Assembly (NCBI RefSeq): GCF_012849215.1
Contig: NZ_CP051682.1
Location: forward strand, 744,001 to 808,000
Length of the DNA stretch: 64,000 nt
Direction: 5' to 3'
Source of the DNA: Mucilaginibacter robiniae
GTDB taxonomy: Bacteria; Bacteroidota; Bacteroidia; Sphingobacteriales; Sphingobacteriaceae
In this document: positions 51,737 to 61,819 of the stretch, piece after piece
How the letters are laid out: each line of letters opens with the position of its first letter
How positions within the stretch are numbered: position 1 is the stretch's first letter
The notes under the pieces: generated by a model
Databases searched by the model: none
Seen by the model: the letters and a program-made list of their open reading frames with translations, nothing else
What the model was told of the DNA's origin: nothing
Translations under genes and position numbers: made by a program

Positions 51737-54145
51737 TTATTCACTGCGCAAGCTTTTAACCGGATTAGCTACGGCTGCTTTAATTGATTGTGAGCTAACT
51801 GTACCAAAAGCAATTAACAAAGCCCCCGTTCCTGCCAACAAGAATATCCACCAAGACATATGTTGCCGGTAAGCAAAGCCCTGCAACCATTGGTGCATAG
51901 CTAACCAAGCTAATGGTGCAGCAATCAAAATAGCAATAATCACCAGCTTAATAAAATCACGTGATAGCAGTAAAACAATGGCACTAACATCTGCACCTAA
52001 CACTTTTCGGATGCTAATTTCTTTAATACGCTGTTCGGCTGCATAAGCAGCCAGGCCAAACAAACCTAAACAGGCAATACCAATAGCTAGCATTGTAAAT
52101 GCCAGAAACAATTTACCCATGCGCTGTTCAGACCGGTACAAGGCATCAAAATCAGCATCCATAAACGAGTAATCGAAATGTTGGTTAGGTGATAATGCTT
52201 TCCACTGTTGTTCAATTTTAGCAACTAACTCCTGTACGTTCGTGGTGTTAAGGCGTACGCTCAAAGCACCATAATCATCACCCAAGGCCATTATTACAGG
52301 GCTTACATTATCACGCAACGAAGCAAAATTAAAATCTTTAACTATCCCAATTACCCTGAACTCCTTGTTATGTACTGGCGAGAAGTAGTATAGCTTTTTA
52401 TCAAGTGCATTTATACGGTCTCCTATCCTGCGGGCTGCCGCTTCATTAATAATAACTCCTGAAGAATCGGTTAGTAAGCTTTTGGAAAAGTTTCGCCCTT
52501 GTAACATGCTCATCTTCATGGTTGGTATATAATCTGCATCAACAGGCCATATTTCGGTAATGGTAGCACTTTTCGGTGTGGCCACCTGGGTGGTAAATAT
52601 CTCATCAGGGTTGCGGTTGCTACCTGTAGGTATATAGCCGCTTAAAGTGGCATTTTCAACCCCTGTAAGCTGCTTTACTTCCTGCTTAAAAGTTTTAGCC
52701 TGTTGATTGAGTATCTGTACATTTTTAACTACTAACACTTGGCTACGGTTAAAGCCCAGATTTTTGTTTTGAATGTATTGAAGCTGATGATAAATGACTA
52801 GTGTACCTATAATTAAGAATATAGAAATAGCAAACTGAAAAACCACCAAGAAGCTACGAAAACCACTATTTTTGAATCCGGTTGCTAACTTCCCTTTCAG
52901 TACCTGTACTGGCTGGAATGCAGATAAAAAGAAAGCAGGGTATGCACCTGCTAAACTGCCAACCAGCAAAACTACAAACAACAGTACTGGTATTAACACG
53001 GCTACCACATGCCATGATACGGCTAAGCTTTTTCCCGAAACCTGGTTAAACAATGGCAACATTAACCAAGCGGTACCTGCTGCTAATAACGTAGCCACCA
53101 AGGTTACAATTACCGACTCAGCCATAAACTGCACAACCAAACTGCTGCGCGAAGAGCCTAATACTTTACGTACACCTACTTCGCGGGCCCGATTAGCTGA
53201 CCGTGCCGTAGCCAAATTCATGAAGTTGATGCAGGCAATCAGCAATACAAACAGCGCAATGGCCGAAAATATGTAAATGTATTGCATGCTGCTGTTTACC
53301 CCCAGCTCGTACTGCCGGTTAGATTGCAGATGGATGCTGGTTAATGGTATTAAATTCATTTTGATGTAATTGCCCGTTTTGTTCAGATTATCTAAATCCA
53401 TGTTGGCATCTTTCTCCAGAATTACTTTTTGTATAAAAGCATATAACTTAGAGTTCAATGCCAAATAGTCGGTATTAGGCTTTAATAGCACGTAAGTATT
53501 GCAACTGTAATTAAGCCAGTTGGTTGATTTGTTCTCAGGGCGCGAAGCCAGCGATAAAAAGAAGTCAAAATGAAAATGTGATTGTTCAGGTATGTCCTGT
53601 ATAACGCCAGTTATTTTGTAAGGTGTCTGATCGTTAACCATCAGTGTTTGCCCTACCACTTGCGTATGGTTAAAGTAGCGTAATGCGGTAGATCGGGTAA
53701 TCACCATGGTATTGGGTTCGGATAAAGCTGTTTTTGCATTACCTGCTATTAGGGGTAAAGTAAATACCTGAAACAAGCCGGGATCACTGTACACCACCTT
53801 TTCTTCCTGCACACTTTTGTTATCTTTTTTGATGCGCACGCCATAATCATGATATAAGCGGCAAGCTTTTTCTACCTCCGGAAAGTTGTTTAGCAAAGCA
53901 CTTGCTAAAGGTGGCGGTGTTATAGCTAATGCTGAAGTAGTACCACCAAACTTAATATCGGTATTGATCCTGAATATACGATTGGCGTTTGAGTTATATC
54001 GATCATAACTTAGTTCATCCACTACGTAAAACATAATGAGCAAGCAAGTAGCTAAACCTAAAGCCAAGCCCAGAATGTTAATCAGCGTAAAAGCTTTGTT
54101 TTTGCGTAAGTTACGTAAGGCTGTTTTAAGGTAATTTCTGATCAT
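51737..54145 (-). CDS. FtsX/MacB-type ABC transporter permease
   Basis: An 802-residue permease with two MacB/FtsX modules. It starts MIRNYLKTALRNLRKNKAFTLINILGLALGLA and has a first membrane helix, a large periplasmic domain, a three-helix FtsX unit with VGVRKVLGSSRSSLV, a second periplasmic part, and a final FtsX unit with ISIRKVLGADVS. The ATPase subunit is not in the window; these permeases in Bacteroidota often lie apart from it. Role probably export or signalling of antibiotics, lipoproteins or envelope stress. Confidence 0.92.
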   Translation of the reverse strand: MIRNYLKTALRNLRKNKAFTLINILGLALGLATCLLIMFYVVDELSYDRYNSNANRIFRINTDIKFGGTTSALAITPPPLASALLNNFPEVEKACRLYHDYGVRIKKDNKSVQEEKVVYSDPGLFQVFTLPLIAGNAKTALSEPNTMVITRSTALRYFNHTQVVGQTLMVNDQTPYKITGVIQDIPEQSHFHFDFFLSLASRPENKSTNWLNYSCNTYVLLKPNTDYLALNSKLYAFIQKVILEKDANMDLDNLNKTGNYIKMNLIPLTSIHLQSNRQYELGVNSSMQYIYIFSAIALFVLLIACINFMNLATARSANRAREVGVRKVLGSSRSSLVVQFMAESVIVTLVATLLAAGTAWLMLPLFNQVSGKSLAVSWHVVAVLIPVLLFVVLLVGSLAGAYPAFFLSAFQPVQVLKGKLATGFKNSGFRSFLVVFQFAISIFLIIGTLVIYHQLQYIQNKNLGFNRSQVLVVKNVQILNQQAKTFKQEVKQLTGVENATLSGYIPTGSNRNPDEIFTTQVATPKSATITEIWPVDADYIPTMKMSMLQGRNFSKSLLTDSSGVIINEAAARRIGDRINALDKKLYYFSPVHNKEFRVIGIVKDFNFASLRDNVSPVIMALGDDYGALSVRLNTTNVQELVAKIEQQWKALSPNQHFDYSFMDADFDALYRSEQRMGKLFLAFTMLAIGIACLGLFGLAAYAAEQRIKEISIRKVLGADVSAIVLLLSRDFIKLVIIAILIAAPLAWLAMHQWLQGFAYRQHMSWWIFLLAGTGALLIAFGTVSSQSIKAAVANPVKSLRSE

Positions 54146-54171
54146 AGCGGTGTTGTGATACAGGTATGTAC

Positions 54172-54927
54172 TTATTCTGGTTTAATAAATTCAGTATAAC
54201 TATTTTTGATATATAGCATTAGCTCATAATCCGTCATCATTTTAATCTGCGTTGCTGATGGACGGTATTTATCTATAAACTTATCCAGCGAATCACCTTT
54301 AAGCGGTGTTAATGCCATGACCCGCTGGCGCGAAAATCCACGGCTTACATATTTGTATTGTTCATCCACAATTAATGTTTTTTGCAGTTTTGAAACTGGC
54401 GCTTTCTTTTTACCAAAAAAGCCTAGTACCTGCAAAAGATTCACACTGGCGATGGTTGTCGTATTGTTAGGATTGTTGATGTAATTATCAGGCGTGTACG
54501 CGAGCTTGGCATTGTTGATAAACATATCCTTTACAGTAGGAGCTTTGTAGGTAAATACTGAGGCAAACATTCGCCGGTTAGCAATCGAATCTTTTTTGTA
54601 ATTACGGGTACCTTTTACGGTTACTGGTCTCAGCACTACCGAAATTGGTTCCAGATACACTCGTATAGTATCCGTAAAAACTTGGCGTGTAAGCAGCAAA
54701 CGATAAGACTTATAGCCTACATGAGTAATACTTACGGTGTCTCCTGCGTGAAAGCTTGGTAAACTAAATTTGCCTTCGGCATCGGTTAACGTAGTATTAA
54801 AGGATGCTTTTACTGTAGCCTGTGCAACAGGCATGTGGGTGATATTATCTCGTACAGTTACGTGAATATCTTGGGGCAGTAGCGAACCAGATATTACCAT
54901 CAGCAACAGTATGCCCACAACTTTCAT
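54172..54927 (-). CDS. Exported protein with carboxypeptidase-regulatory-like domain
   Basis: A 251-residue precursor with a weak signal peptide (MKVVGILLLMVISGSLL). Residues about 20-95 are a CarboxypepD_reg-like fold (VTVRDNITHMPVAQATVKASFNTTLTDAEGKFSL), which occurs at the N-terminus of many TonB-dependent receptors but stands alone here. The rest is a helical region of unknown nature. It is upstream of the ABC permease gene on the same strand with 26 bases between, so co-transcription is likely. Confidence 0.8.
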   Translation of the reverse strand: MKVVGILLLMVISGSLLPQDIHVTVRDNITHMPVAQATVKASFNTTLTDAEGKFSLPSFHAGDTVSITHVGYKSYRLLLTRQVFTDTIRVYLEPISVVLRPVTVKGTRNYKKDSIANRRMFASVFTYKAPTVKDMFINNAKLAYTPDNYINNPNNTTTIASVNLLQVLGFFGKKKAPVSKLQKTLIVDEQYKYVSRGFSRQRVMALTPLKGDSLDKFIDKYRPSATQIKMMTDYELMLYIKNSYTEFIKPE

Positions 54928-55064
54928 TTCAGATGAGTTTTAGGTTAACAACACTAAGGTAGCGTATAAGCCTTTGTGAATTACAACCTTAACATTTTTT
55001 AACAACATACCTAAAATCAATAGGTAAGATTGCTACATATGTAATTAAATTATAATTTTGCTAC

Positions 55065-55403
55065 ATGAATAACAGTTCATTGCTTAAAGGCACATTGCAA
55101 ACTATTATTTTAAAGCTACTGGAAGATAGCGGACAAATGTATGGTTATGAAATTACGCAAAAGGTGAAAGAGCTAACCCAAGGCGCCGTGGTACTTACTC
55201 AAGGTGCCTTATATCCTGCCCTGCACAAGCTGGAAGCTGAAGGCCTATTACAAACTTATACAGAGATTGTAGATAATCGTGTGCGTAAATATTACCGCCT
55301 TACGCAAGATGGTAAGAAAGATGTAACTATTAAGCTTGAAGAAGCACAAGCATTTATTCAGCAGTTACAAGCCTTATTAAATATTAAACCTGCCTTATCA
55401 TGA
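55065..55403 (+). CDS. PadR family transcriptional regulator
   Basis: A 112-residue PadR winged-helix repressor. LKGTLQTIILKLLEDSGQMYGYEITQKVKELTQG is the standard PadR N-terminus and YPALHKLEAEGLLQTYTE the wing/recognition part; a short C-terminal helix allows dimerisation. It overlaps the next gene by four bases, and the pair is divergent from the permease operon, which it may repress. Confidence 0.92.
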   Translation: MNNSSLLKGTLQTIILKLLEDSGQMYGYEITQKVKELTQGAVVLTQGALYPALHKLEAEGLLQTYTEIVDNRVRKYYRLTQDGKKDVTIKLEEAQAFIQQLQALLNIKPALS

Positions 55404-56068
55404 CCTATACTACTGTACAAGCTGAAGGATTGAAGAAATACTTGCGTAGCATACTCCGTTACCGTGAAACATACGAAGAAGTGTACGACCACGTACTTAC
55501 AGCCTTAACTGCCAAACCAGATTCCATCTCGTTTGAAGAAGCGGTAAATACTATCTTAAAAGATGATTTTGGCGGAGCTAATAGCCTGCCTGATATGGAG
55601 AAGAGATGCCATAAAGCAGTTATGATGGATATGCTGCGCAAACAATGGTTTTATGTAAAAGCTTACTTCATATCATCTAAAATAATTTTTACCATACTGC
55701 TTACACTGGCTACTTATAGCCTAGTTGTACTGCTTAATGCATCTAACTTCATATGGCTTTGGCTATACCTGATCCTTACTGTATTAGTCACCCTCATTAT
55801 CATGATCAGGTACTTTAGTGTGGGCTATTATTTTAAAGATACTAAGCGATCTATCCGCGATAAAATTAGCGAGGAAATTGCGGGACGGCCTCTGTTCTTT
55901 TACAATATGGGTGTTATGTTTTTATACAGCACCCGGAAACAACATTATAAAAGCCTTCCACCTGTTGATCCATTTTTGCTGACCGCTTTTATTGTGATTA
56001 ACGTTATTTATATCTTATCATTCATTAGGCTAAGTCAGGATGAGTTTCAATTATACATTACCAAATGA
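55400..56068 (+). CDS. PadR-associated membrane protein
   Basis: A 222-residue protein: an N-terminal helical segment of about 75 residues (LKKYLRSILRYRETYEEVYDHVLTAL), resembling the HAAS-type modules encoded after PadR regulators, then about four membrane helices. It overlaps the PadR gene by four bases, so they are translated together. Likely acts with the regulator in a membrane-linked response; the precise function is unknown. Confidence 0.8.
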   Translation: MTYTTVQAEGLKKYLRSILRYRETYEEVYDHVLTALTAKPDSISFEEAVNTILKDDFGGANSLPDMEKRCHKAVMMDMLRKQWFYVKAYFISSKIIFTILLTLATYSLVVLLNASNFIWLWLYLILTVLVTLIIMIRYFSVGYYFKDTKRSIRDKISEEIAGRPLFFYNMGVMFLYSTRKQHYKSLPPVDPFLLTAFIVINVIYILSFIRLSQDEFQLYITK

Positions 56069-56091
56069 ATAATTGAAACTTTGAGAAAATT

Positions 56092-56126
56092 AAAAACGCT
56101 GCTCATTAAGGCAGCGTTTTTAATGA
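56092..56126. terminator. Terminator between PadR unit and M13 peptidase
   Basis: AAAAACGCTGC (56092-56102) and GCAGCGTTTTT (56111-56121) form a perfect 11-bp stem with T-run; it serves the plus-strand PadR unit and the convergent M13 gene. Confidence 0.9.
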
Positions 56127-56159
56127 AAAAACTTAGTAACTCAGTAACTGAATCACCAG

Positions 56160-58205
56160 TTACCAGATTTTAATACGTTGGTTTTCTGGCTTGTACAACT
56201 TATCGCCAGGTTTAATACCAAAAGCATTATACCAAGCATCCAGGTTAGATATCGGACCATTTACGCGGTACATAGCCGGTGAGTGCGGATCGGTATTGAT
56301 ACGCATACGAGCTGTTTCATCGCGGTTTTTGCTTCTCCATATTTGCGCTAATGATAAGAAGAAACGCTGATCGGGCGTAAAGCCATCAATCTTTTCGTTG
56401 CTTTGTCCTTGCTTAGTTTTTTTGAAGGCCGCATAAGCAATAGCTAAACCGCCATTATCTGCAATGTTTTCACCCAAGGTAAGGTTGCCATTTACATGCA
56501 TGTTATCTAAAACGGTATAACCATCATATTGCGTAGCAACGGCTTTGGTTTTAGCTTTAAACTTAGCTTCATCCTCTTTAGTCCACCATTGTTTCAGGTT
56601 ACCATCTTTGTCGTATTGGCTACCTTGATCGTCAAAACCGTGGGTCATTTCATGGCCAATTACCATACCTATACCACCATAGTTAATGGCATCGTCGGCA
56701 TCCTTATCAAAGAACGGGAATTGTAATATACCAGCCGGAAATACAATTTCGTTAAAGCCTGGATTATAGTAGGCGTTCACAGTAGGCGGCGTCATGCCCC
56801 ACTCTGTTCTATCTACCTTTTTACCTACTTTATCAATCTGCTCTTTATAATCGTGTTTTGAGATCGACTGCATATTGGCGTAGAAACCGTTCTTGTCAAT
56901 ATCTACGTCATCGTACTTTTTCCAATGGTCTGGATAACCAATTTTTTTGATAAAGGCAGATAATTTATCTTCTGCTTTTTTCTTGGTTTCAGGGCTCATC
57001 CAATCCAGCTTCTCGATACGGTCATGATAAACGCTTTGTAGGTTATTTACCAATTCAGTGATACGCTTTTTGGCTTCAGGTGTAAAGTATTTTTCTACAT
57101 ACAGTTGGCCTAACAATTCACCCAAACCACGATCAACGGTAGATACCATCACTTTCCAACGTTCTTTTTGCTGTTTCTGCCCATATAAGGCTTTACCGTA
57201 AAAATCAAAATTAGCATCACGGAAAGCTTTGCTCAAATAAGGTGACGAGGTGCTCAGCGCCATAAAGATTAGCTTGTTTTTCCAAACGTCAATAGGCTGT
57301 GATTTCAGGAGCTGATCTAAAGCCACATAATATTTAGGCTGCCCTACCAATACGCTGTCAGAATTGAAACCCATGCGCTTGAAAATATCTTTCAAATCCA
57401 TGTCAGGTACCTGTTTCTGCAAATCGGCTACGGCAAACTTGTTGTAGTTTTTAACCGGATCACGTAGTTCAACCGGCGTAGAGTGTGATTTAGCCAATTC
57501 AGTTTCCAGCTTCATAATGGCATCTGCATTCTTGGCAGCAGTAGCTGCATCAGTGCCCGATAAGGTAAACAGCTTGGCGATATAAGCAACGTAGGCTGCC
57601 CGTATCTTTTTAGTAGCCTCATCCTGGTTGAAGTAATAATCACGGTTAGGCAATCCTAAACCTGACTGACCAAACTGCGGCATATTTTTAGTGCTGTTTT
57701 TATCGTCAGGGCCTACGTAAAAGCCTAACAAGTAACCATCACCATCTTTAAAGCTATCAGCTACATAAGTCAATAATTCCTTATAATCTTTCAGAGCATT
57801 AATTTTAGCTAAGGTTGGTTTTACGGGTGAGTAACCTAGTTTTTCAATAGCTACGGTATCCATACCACTTGCGTATAAGTCGGCCACCTTTTGCTCTTTG
57901 CTTCCTTTATCGTTGCCTTGAGCCGATATATCTTCCAGAATCTGGTGCAGATGTTTCTGGTTGTTGTTGTACAGCACGTTAAACGAGCCCCAACCAGTTT
58001 CAGAAGCAGGTATGTCAGTCTTTTTTAGCCAGGCACCATTGGCATAATCAAAAAAGTTATCGCCAGGTTTAACCGTGGTGTCCATACCGGATTTATCAAA
58101 AAATACGGTAAGCTTAGGCTCCGTATCTGCCGGATTTGGTTTGTGAGAACAGGCTGCCAGTGCCAGCATGGGAGCGGCCAGCCATAACCAATTATTGGAT
58201 TTCAT
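56160..58205 (-). CDS. pepO: M13 family metallopeptidase (PepO/neprilysin-like) lipoprotein
   Basis: ATG 58205 gives a 681-residue lipoprotein precursor with lipobox ALAACSHK; the frame from 58304 would place 33 extra residues before the signal. The zinc motif GHEMTHGFDD and the third ligand/Asp in ENIADNGGLAIAY are intact in the C-terminal third. The N-terminal segment FFDYANGAWLKKTDIP is typical M13. It hydrolyses oligopeptides in the periplasm. The DUF458 gene lies divergently upstream. Confidence 0.95.
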   Translation of the reverse strand: MKSNNWLWLAAPMLALAACSHKPNPADTEPKLTVFFDKSGMDTTVKPGDNFFDYANGAWLKKTDIPASETGWGSFNVLYNNNQKHLHQILEDISAQGNDKGSKEQKVADLYASGMDTVAIEKLGYSPVKPTLAKINALKDYKELLTYVADSFKDGDGYLLGFYVGPDDKNSTKNMPQFGQSGLGLPNRDYYFNQDEATKKIRAAYVAYIAKLFTLSGTDAATAAKNADAIMKLETELAKSHSTPVELRDPVKNYNKFAVADLQKQVPDMDLKDIFKRMGFNSDSVLVGQPKYYVALDQLLKSQPIDVWKNKLIFMALSTSSPYLSKAFRDANFDFYGKALYGQKQQKERWKVMVSTVDRGLGELLGQLYVEKYFTPEAKKRITELVNNLQSVYHDRIEKLDWMSPETKKKAEDKLSAFIKKIGYPDHWKKYDDVDIDKNGFYANMQSISKHDYKEQIDKVGKKVDRTEWGMTPPTVNAYYNPGFNEIVFPAGILQFPFFDKDADDAINYGGIGMVIGHEMTHGFDDQGSQYDKDGNLKQWWTKEDEAKFKAKTKAVATQYDGYTVLDNMHVNGNLTLGENIADNGGLAIAYAAFKKTKQGQSNEKIDGFTPDQRFFLSLAQIWRSKNRDETARMRINTDPHSPAMYRVNGPISNLDAWYNAFGIKPGDKLYKPENQRIKIW

Positions 58206-58414
58206 TTTAGGATATAAATTTTTTACTAAAAGTGCATAACCCATAACATTAATGCAAATAAATACGCATTTAATGTTAACACAACTTGAATTGTTGATAA
58301 ACAACCTCCTGTTAACAAAAAATTTATCCTAAATGCATCTTTATGTCAATCAATATCGCTTATTTTTATAGACCCCAAAAAGGTCATCAAAAAATCTAAC
58401 TAAAAAACATTTTT

Positions 58415-58888
58415 ATGACCTGGAGAAAATTTAGCGGTGAAATACTGCGTACCCCTATTCTGGAAGAAGTTGAACATACTATTGAACGCGAAACTACCTT
58501 AGGCAATAAGCTTAAAGTTTGTATCGGTACCGACTCGCAGGTAAAAGGCGATGTGACCGACTTTGCTACCGTTATTGTTTTTTTGCGCGAACAGCGTGGT
58601 GGTTTCATGTATATTCAACAAGAACGTACCTCGCAAAAGATGAGCATTAAAGAGCGTATGCTGAGTGAAGTACACAAATCTATCGACATTGCTTACAAAC
58701 TATGCGATTTGCTGGATTTGTATGATGTCGATTTAGAAGTACATGCTGATATTAACACTAACCCTATGTTTAAATCAAATCAAGCCTTGCATGAAGCTAT
58801 GGGTTATATTTTAAGTATGGGATTTGTATTTAAGGCTAAACCTGAAGCTTTTGCCAGTTCTTACTGCGCTAATAAAATGGTGCATTAA
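58415..58888 (+). CDS. YkuK-like (DUF458) ribonuclease H fold protein
   Basis: A 157-residue protein of the DUF458/YkuK family, with CIGTDSQV in the first strand (acidic Asp of the RNase H-like fold), FATVIVFL, HADINTNPMFKSN and ASSYCANKMVH. The aspartates suggest a metal-binding active site but no activity is established. It has no signal peptide. A 209-base spacer separates it from the divergent M13 gene. Confidence 0.88.
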   Translation: MTWRKFSGEILRTPILEEVEHTIERETTLGNKLKVCIGTDSQVKGDVTDFATVIVFLREQRGGFMYIQQERTSQKMSIKERMLSEVHKSIDIAYKLCDLLDLYDVDLEVHADINTNPMFKSNQALHEAMGYILSMGFVFKAKPEAFASSYCANKMVH

Positions 58889-58942
58889 ACCTGTAGGTTG
58901 ATCCACAACGAAACAGTTGCTTTACCTGGCTGTTGACTATAC

Positions 58943-59404
58943 GTGAAAACGTACGAACGCCGCTGGCAACAATTCATTCCGATTAGCCTGGATAAAGCTT
59001 GGGACTTTTTTTCGTCGCCGTTTAATTTATCAAAGATTACGCCGCCGGATATGCGGTTTGTGATTACTTCGCCTTATGGTGAAGATACAAAGATGTATGC
59101 GGGTATGATTATCACGTACAAGGTATCACCACTGTTCGGTATTAAGATGAACTGGATGACTGAGATTACTCAGGTGCATGACAAGCAGTATTTTGTAGAT
59201 GAGCAACGTTTTGGTCCTTATGCCTTGTGGCATCACCAACACCATTTTAAAGAGGTGCCTGGCGGCGTACTAATGACTGATATTTTAAACTATGCCATAC
59301 CTTATGGCTTAGCCGGAACTTTGGCTAACAAAATACTAGTAGGCAAAAAGCTTACTGCCGTTTTTAATTACCGGGAAAAGAAGATTAAAGAGCTTTTCGG
59401 CTAG
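58943..59404 (+). CDS. SRPBCC (START-like) family protein, GTG start
   Basis: A 153-residue protein with a START-like cavity fold: RWQQFIPISLDKAWDFFSSPFNLSKITPPDM at the beginning and HHFKEVPGGVLMTDILNYAIPYGLAGTLAN later are characteristic of the cell-division inhibitor-annotated SRPBCC branch. GTG at 58943 (MKTYERRW) is the start. It converges with the barrel gene, overlapping it by four bases at the stops. Ligand unknown. Confidence 0.88.
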   Translation: MKTYERRWQQFIPISLDKAWDFFSSPFNLSKITPPDMRFVITSPYGEDTKMYAGMIITYKVSPLFGIKMNWMTEITQVHDKQYFVDEQRFGPYALWHHQHHFKEVPGGVLMTDILNYAIPYGLAGTLANKILVGKKLTAVFNYREKKIKELFG

Positions 59405-60252
59405 TAATCTACCTTGCGGGCAAATACGTTATCGATATGGTAAATTAACGAAACCGAACCATTATTACCTACGCTGGTGTTACGGCCTATGATAAACCGA
59501 CTGGCTGTAAAAAACAGTGATAAGTGGCTGTTAAACGTATGCCCGTAACTTATGCTGGCCTGCGTAAACGAGTAATCGCGTGCGGTGTAAATATTGCTGG
59601 TAAAAGCTTTTAAACTACTTTTAGAGTAAATACCAGAGATACCTAAGGTAAGCTGGTCATGAAACTTTTTATCGAGCGTTAAGCCGAAAGAAGCATTATA
59701 GCGATCTTGTGAAGGTGCATTGCTACCGTAATACTGGCGCACGCCGTTTTCAAAACTTAGTGAGTAGAACTTGCTACCTATTTTACCAGCGCCTGAAAGG
59801 CCTAAACGTAGTTCGGTACCAAGTTGTCCGTAGCCTAAATCGCCGGTACCATATAAAGGCACAATGCCGGTGGTTTGCACCGTGAAGTAATAACGGTAAC
59901 CAATATTGGCTACATAAAACTTCAAGCTCAATTCGGCATCACCCAAACCTGCTTTAGAATATTGTGCGGAATCATTTCTGAGGTGGTAACTAATAAAAGG
60001 CAGCGTTACGTTGGCAGCAATACGACGAGAAATACCATACTCTGAAAAAAGACTCACATTGGTGCTGGTAAATATGCCATTGTTGGGTTTTGCATTCACA
60101 TGGCCTACCGAATCCCAATCCTGACTGGAGTTGAAGTAGCTGAATGAAGGCGAAATGATGAGCCTGCCCGGCCGGGTAGGCCAGCCACAGTAAGCTTTAA
60201 AAGCCACAGTCAAGCATAATAATACAGTTACCGATAGTATCTTTTTAATCAA
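59401..60252 (-). CDS. Outer membrane protein paired with esterase gene (copy 1)
   Basis: An outer membrane beta-barrel-like protein of about 283 residues. The frame starts after a stop at 60262-60264 and no ATG is present; TTG at 60252 (MIKKILSVTVLLCLTVAFKAYCGWP) or 60261 gives a good signal peptide. Just after the cleavage region, GWPTRPGRL corresponds to GWPIGKYRHVF in the paralogue at the right edge, and GRRTDLYVSLP/GISRRIAANVTLPF, SLYGTGDLGYGQLG pattern and SLIYH C-termini also match, so the two are relatives. Function unknown. Confidence 0.75.
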   Translation of the reverse strand: MIKKILSVTVLLCLTVAFKAYCGWPTRPGRLIISPSFSYFNSSQDWDSVGHVNAKPNNGIFTSTNVSLFSEYGISRRIAANVTLPFISYHLRNDSAQYSKAGLGDAELSLKFYVANIGYRYYFTVQTTGIVPLYGTGDLGYGQLGTELRLGLSGAGKIGSKFYSLSFENGVRQYYGSNAPSQDRYNASFGLTLDKKFHDQLTLGISGIYSKSSLKAFTSNIYTARDYSFTQASISYGHTFNSHLSLFFTASRFIIGRNTSVGNNGSVSLIYHIDNVFARKVDY

Positions 60253-60281
60253 AGCAGACAATTAATAGTTTATACCCCTAT

Positions 60282-61661
60282 TTAAAATAAACCAAATGTA
60301 TCACGCATCCAACGGCCTTCATAATCTTTATAGTACACAGCTACTTCATGACCTAAATCTCTAAAGATGATCATGTGCTTTTTAACCTTCAGGTTATTGT
60401 ATGCCGTGTATTCATTATCTGGCGGAGCCAGGTGATCGAGCAAGCCAATACCCATCAGGGTTGGGCATTTGATATTGGTAGCAAAGTTTTTGGTATCAAA
60501 GTACGATAGATTATCTAATACCTTATCCATCGTTAAGCCTCGGTTGATACGTATGTACCGACTAAAATCTTTTAATGGCCAGGTTACTTTACCAGGCAGT
60601 GCTTTTACGTCACATAAAATAGGGTTTTGTGCAGAACACAATTTTACCCGATGATCTACACTAGCTGTTGCAATGGATAAAAACCCGCCCATACTTCCGC
60701 CAGATACCATAATGTTGTTATGGTCAAGTTCATCTTGCGTGAAGATAAAATCAATCATGCGTACGCAATCCATAATAGCGCCCCGCATTACGTACTTCTT
60801 TTTATCTTCAATACCGGTAAATATGTAGTCATCTCGTAAGGTACGTATCCGGTCGCGACTATTACCCTGCCCACGTACGTTGAGTACTACAATGGCTAAA
60901 TCCTCATCAGAACCAAACATGGGTAACAAATTCACCTGATAACCCGGCAAGCCTAGCAATACCGGAAATTTCTTTCGCTTGTTATTGGTTTTAGGTAAAG
61001 TCATCCACCCACGAACGGTAATACCGCCCAATGATTTCATTTCTATAGCATACACCCGGCGGTTATCACGCGAAGAATCAGGCAGCTCGGTTGTTTTAAA
61101 CTCAGGCTTAACGGCCGCTAAATCTTCTTTTGCAGTTTGCCAGAATTGGTCAAAATCAGCAGGCTTAGAATGCTCTGAGCGGATTTGAGTAGGCTCCACA
61201 CCAAATACGCGCCTTACCGTATCATCATAATCCGTAACATTTACGGTAATAATGATTTTGTAAAACCCGGAAGGCTGGCTTGGTATTTTCAGTGATACGG
61301 TTTTAGTAGATAGCTTGCCAATATTTACATCAACCGCATGCTGGGTAATTTCCTTATTACTTAAGCTGGTAATGCTATACCCTACTGTACCTACCTGTGC
61401 ACTTTTAATTTTACTTTCCAGCTTCACATCATATACAATGCTACTGCCTGAATTAAAGATGGCATCTTTTGCTTTGGGTGTAGCCGTGATTACAATCTCT
61501 TCATCGTCGTCGGCAGCTTTACCTTGTACAGTTGGTGAGAGATTTTTTACAGATATCCCGACAGCATAACTATTTTGACTGCTAAGCCACAGTAAACCCA
61601 TTACACCAAACAACAGGTGTACATATTTAACTATTTTATTATCGAACAAACAAGTAGGCAT
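60282..61661 (-). CDS. Acetylxylan esterase-like hydrolase (AXE1 type), copy 1
   Basis: ATG 61661 is the sensible start (MPTCLFDNKIVKYVHLLFGVM, signal-like); 61694 would add 11 residues. A 459-residue protein with an N-terminal beta-sandwich (about 55-160) and an AXE1/cephalosporin-C deacetylase-type alpha/beta hydrolase domain. The nucleophile is in SGGSMGGFLS, the acid in GLLDHLAPP and the His in DLGHEV. Probably removes acetyl groups from polysaccharides outside the cell. A paralogue lies upstream at 61820-63142 on the same strand. Confidence 0.88.
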   Translation of the reverse strand: MPTCLFDNKIVKYVHLLFGVMGLLWLSSQNSYAVGISVKNLSPTVQGKAADDDEEIVITATPKAKDAIFNSGSSIVYDVKLESKIKSAQVGTVGYSITSLSNKEITQHAVDVNIGKLSTKTVSLKIPSQPSGFYKIIITVNVTDYDDTVRRVFGVEPTQIRSEHSKPADFDQFWQTAKEDLAAVKPEFKTTELPDSSRDNRRVYAIEMKSLGGITVRGWMTLPKTNNKRKKFPVLLGLPGYQVNLLPMFGSDEDLAIVVLNVRGQGNSRDRIRTLRDDYIFTGIEDKKKYVMRGAIMDCVRMIDFIFTQDELDHNNIMVSGGSMGGFLSIATASVDHRVKLCSAQNPILCDVKALPGKVTWPLKDFSRYIRINRGLTMDKVLDNLSYFDTKNFATNIKCPTLMGIGLLDHLAPPDNEYTAYNNLKVKKHMIIFRDLGHEVAVYYKDYEGRWMRDTFGLF

Positions 61662-61819
61662 TTGTATAAAAAAGCATCTATAAACTATTCGCATTTACTA
61701 AGGATGAGGCATTCGCCTTAACCATTACACCAACCTATACAGCTATTTAAGCTCCGCGATTTGATACGCAGTGTAAAGGTGGTTTGTTATGTAATTACTG
61801 AACTTAATACAGCACTTAA

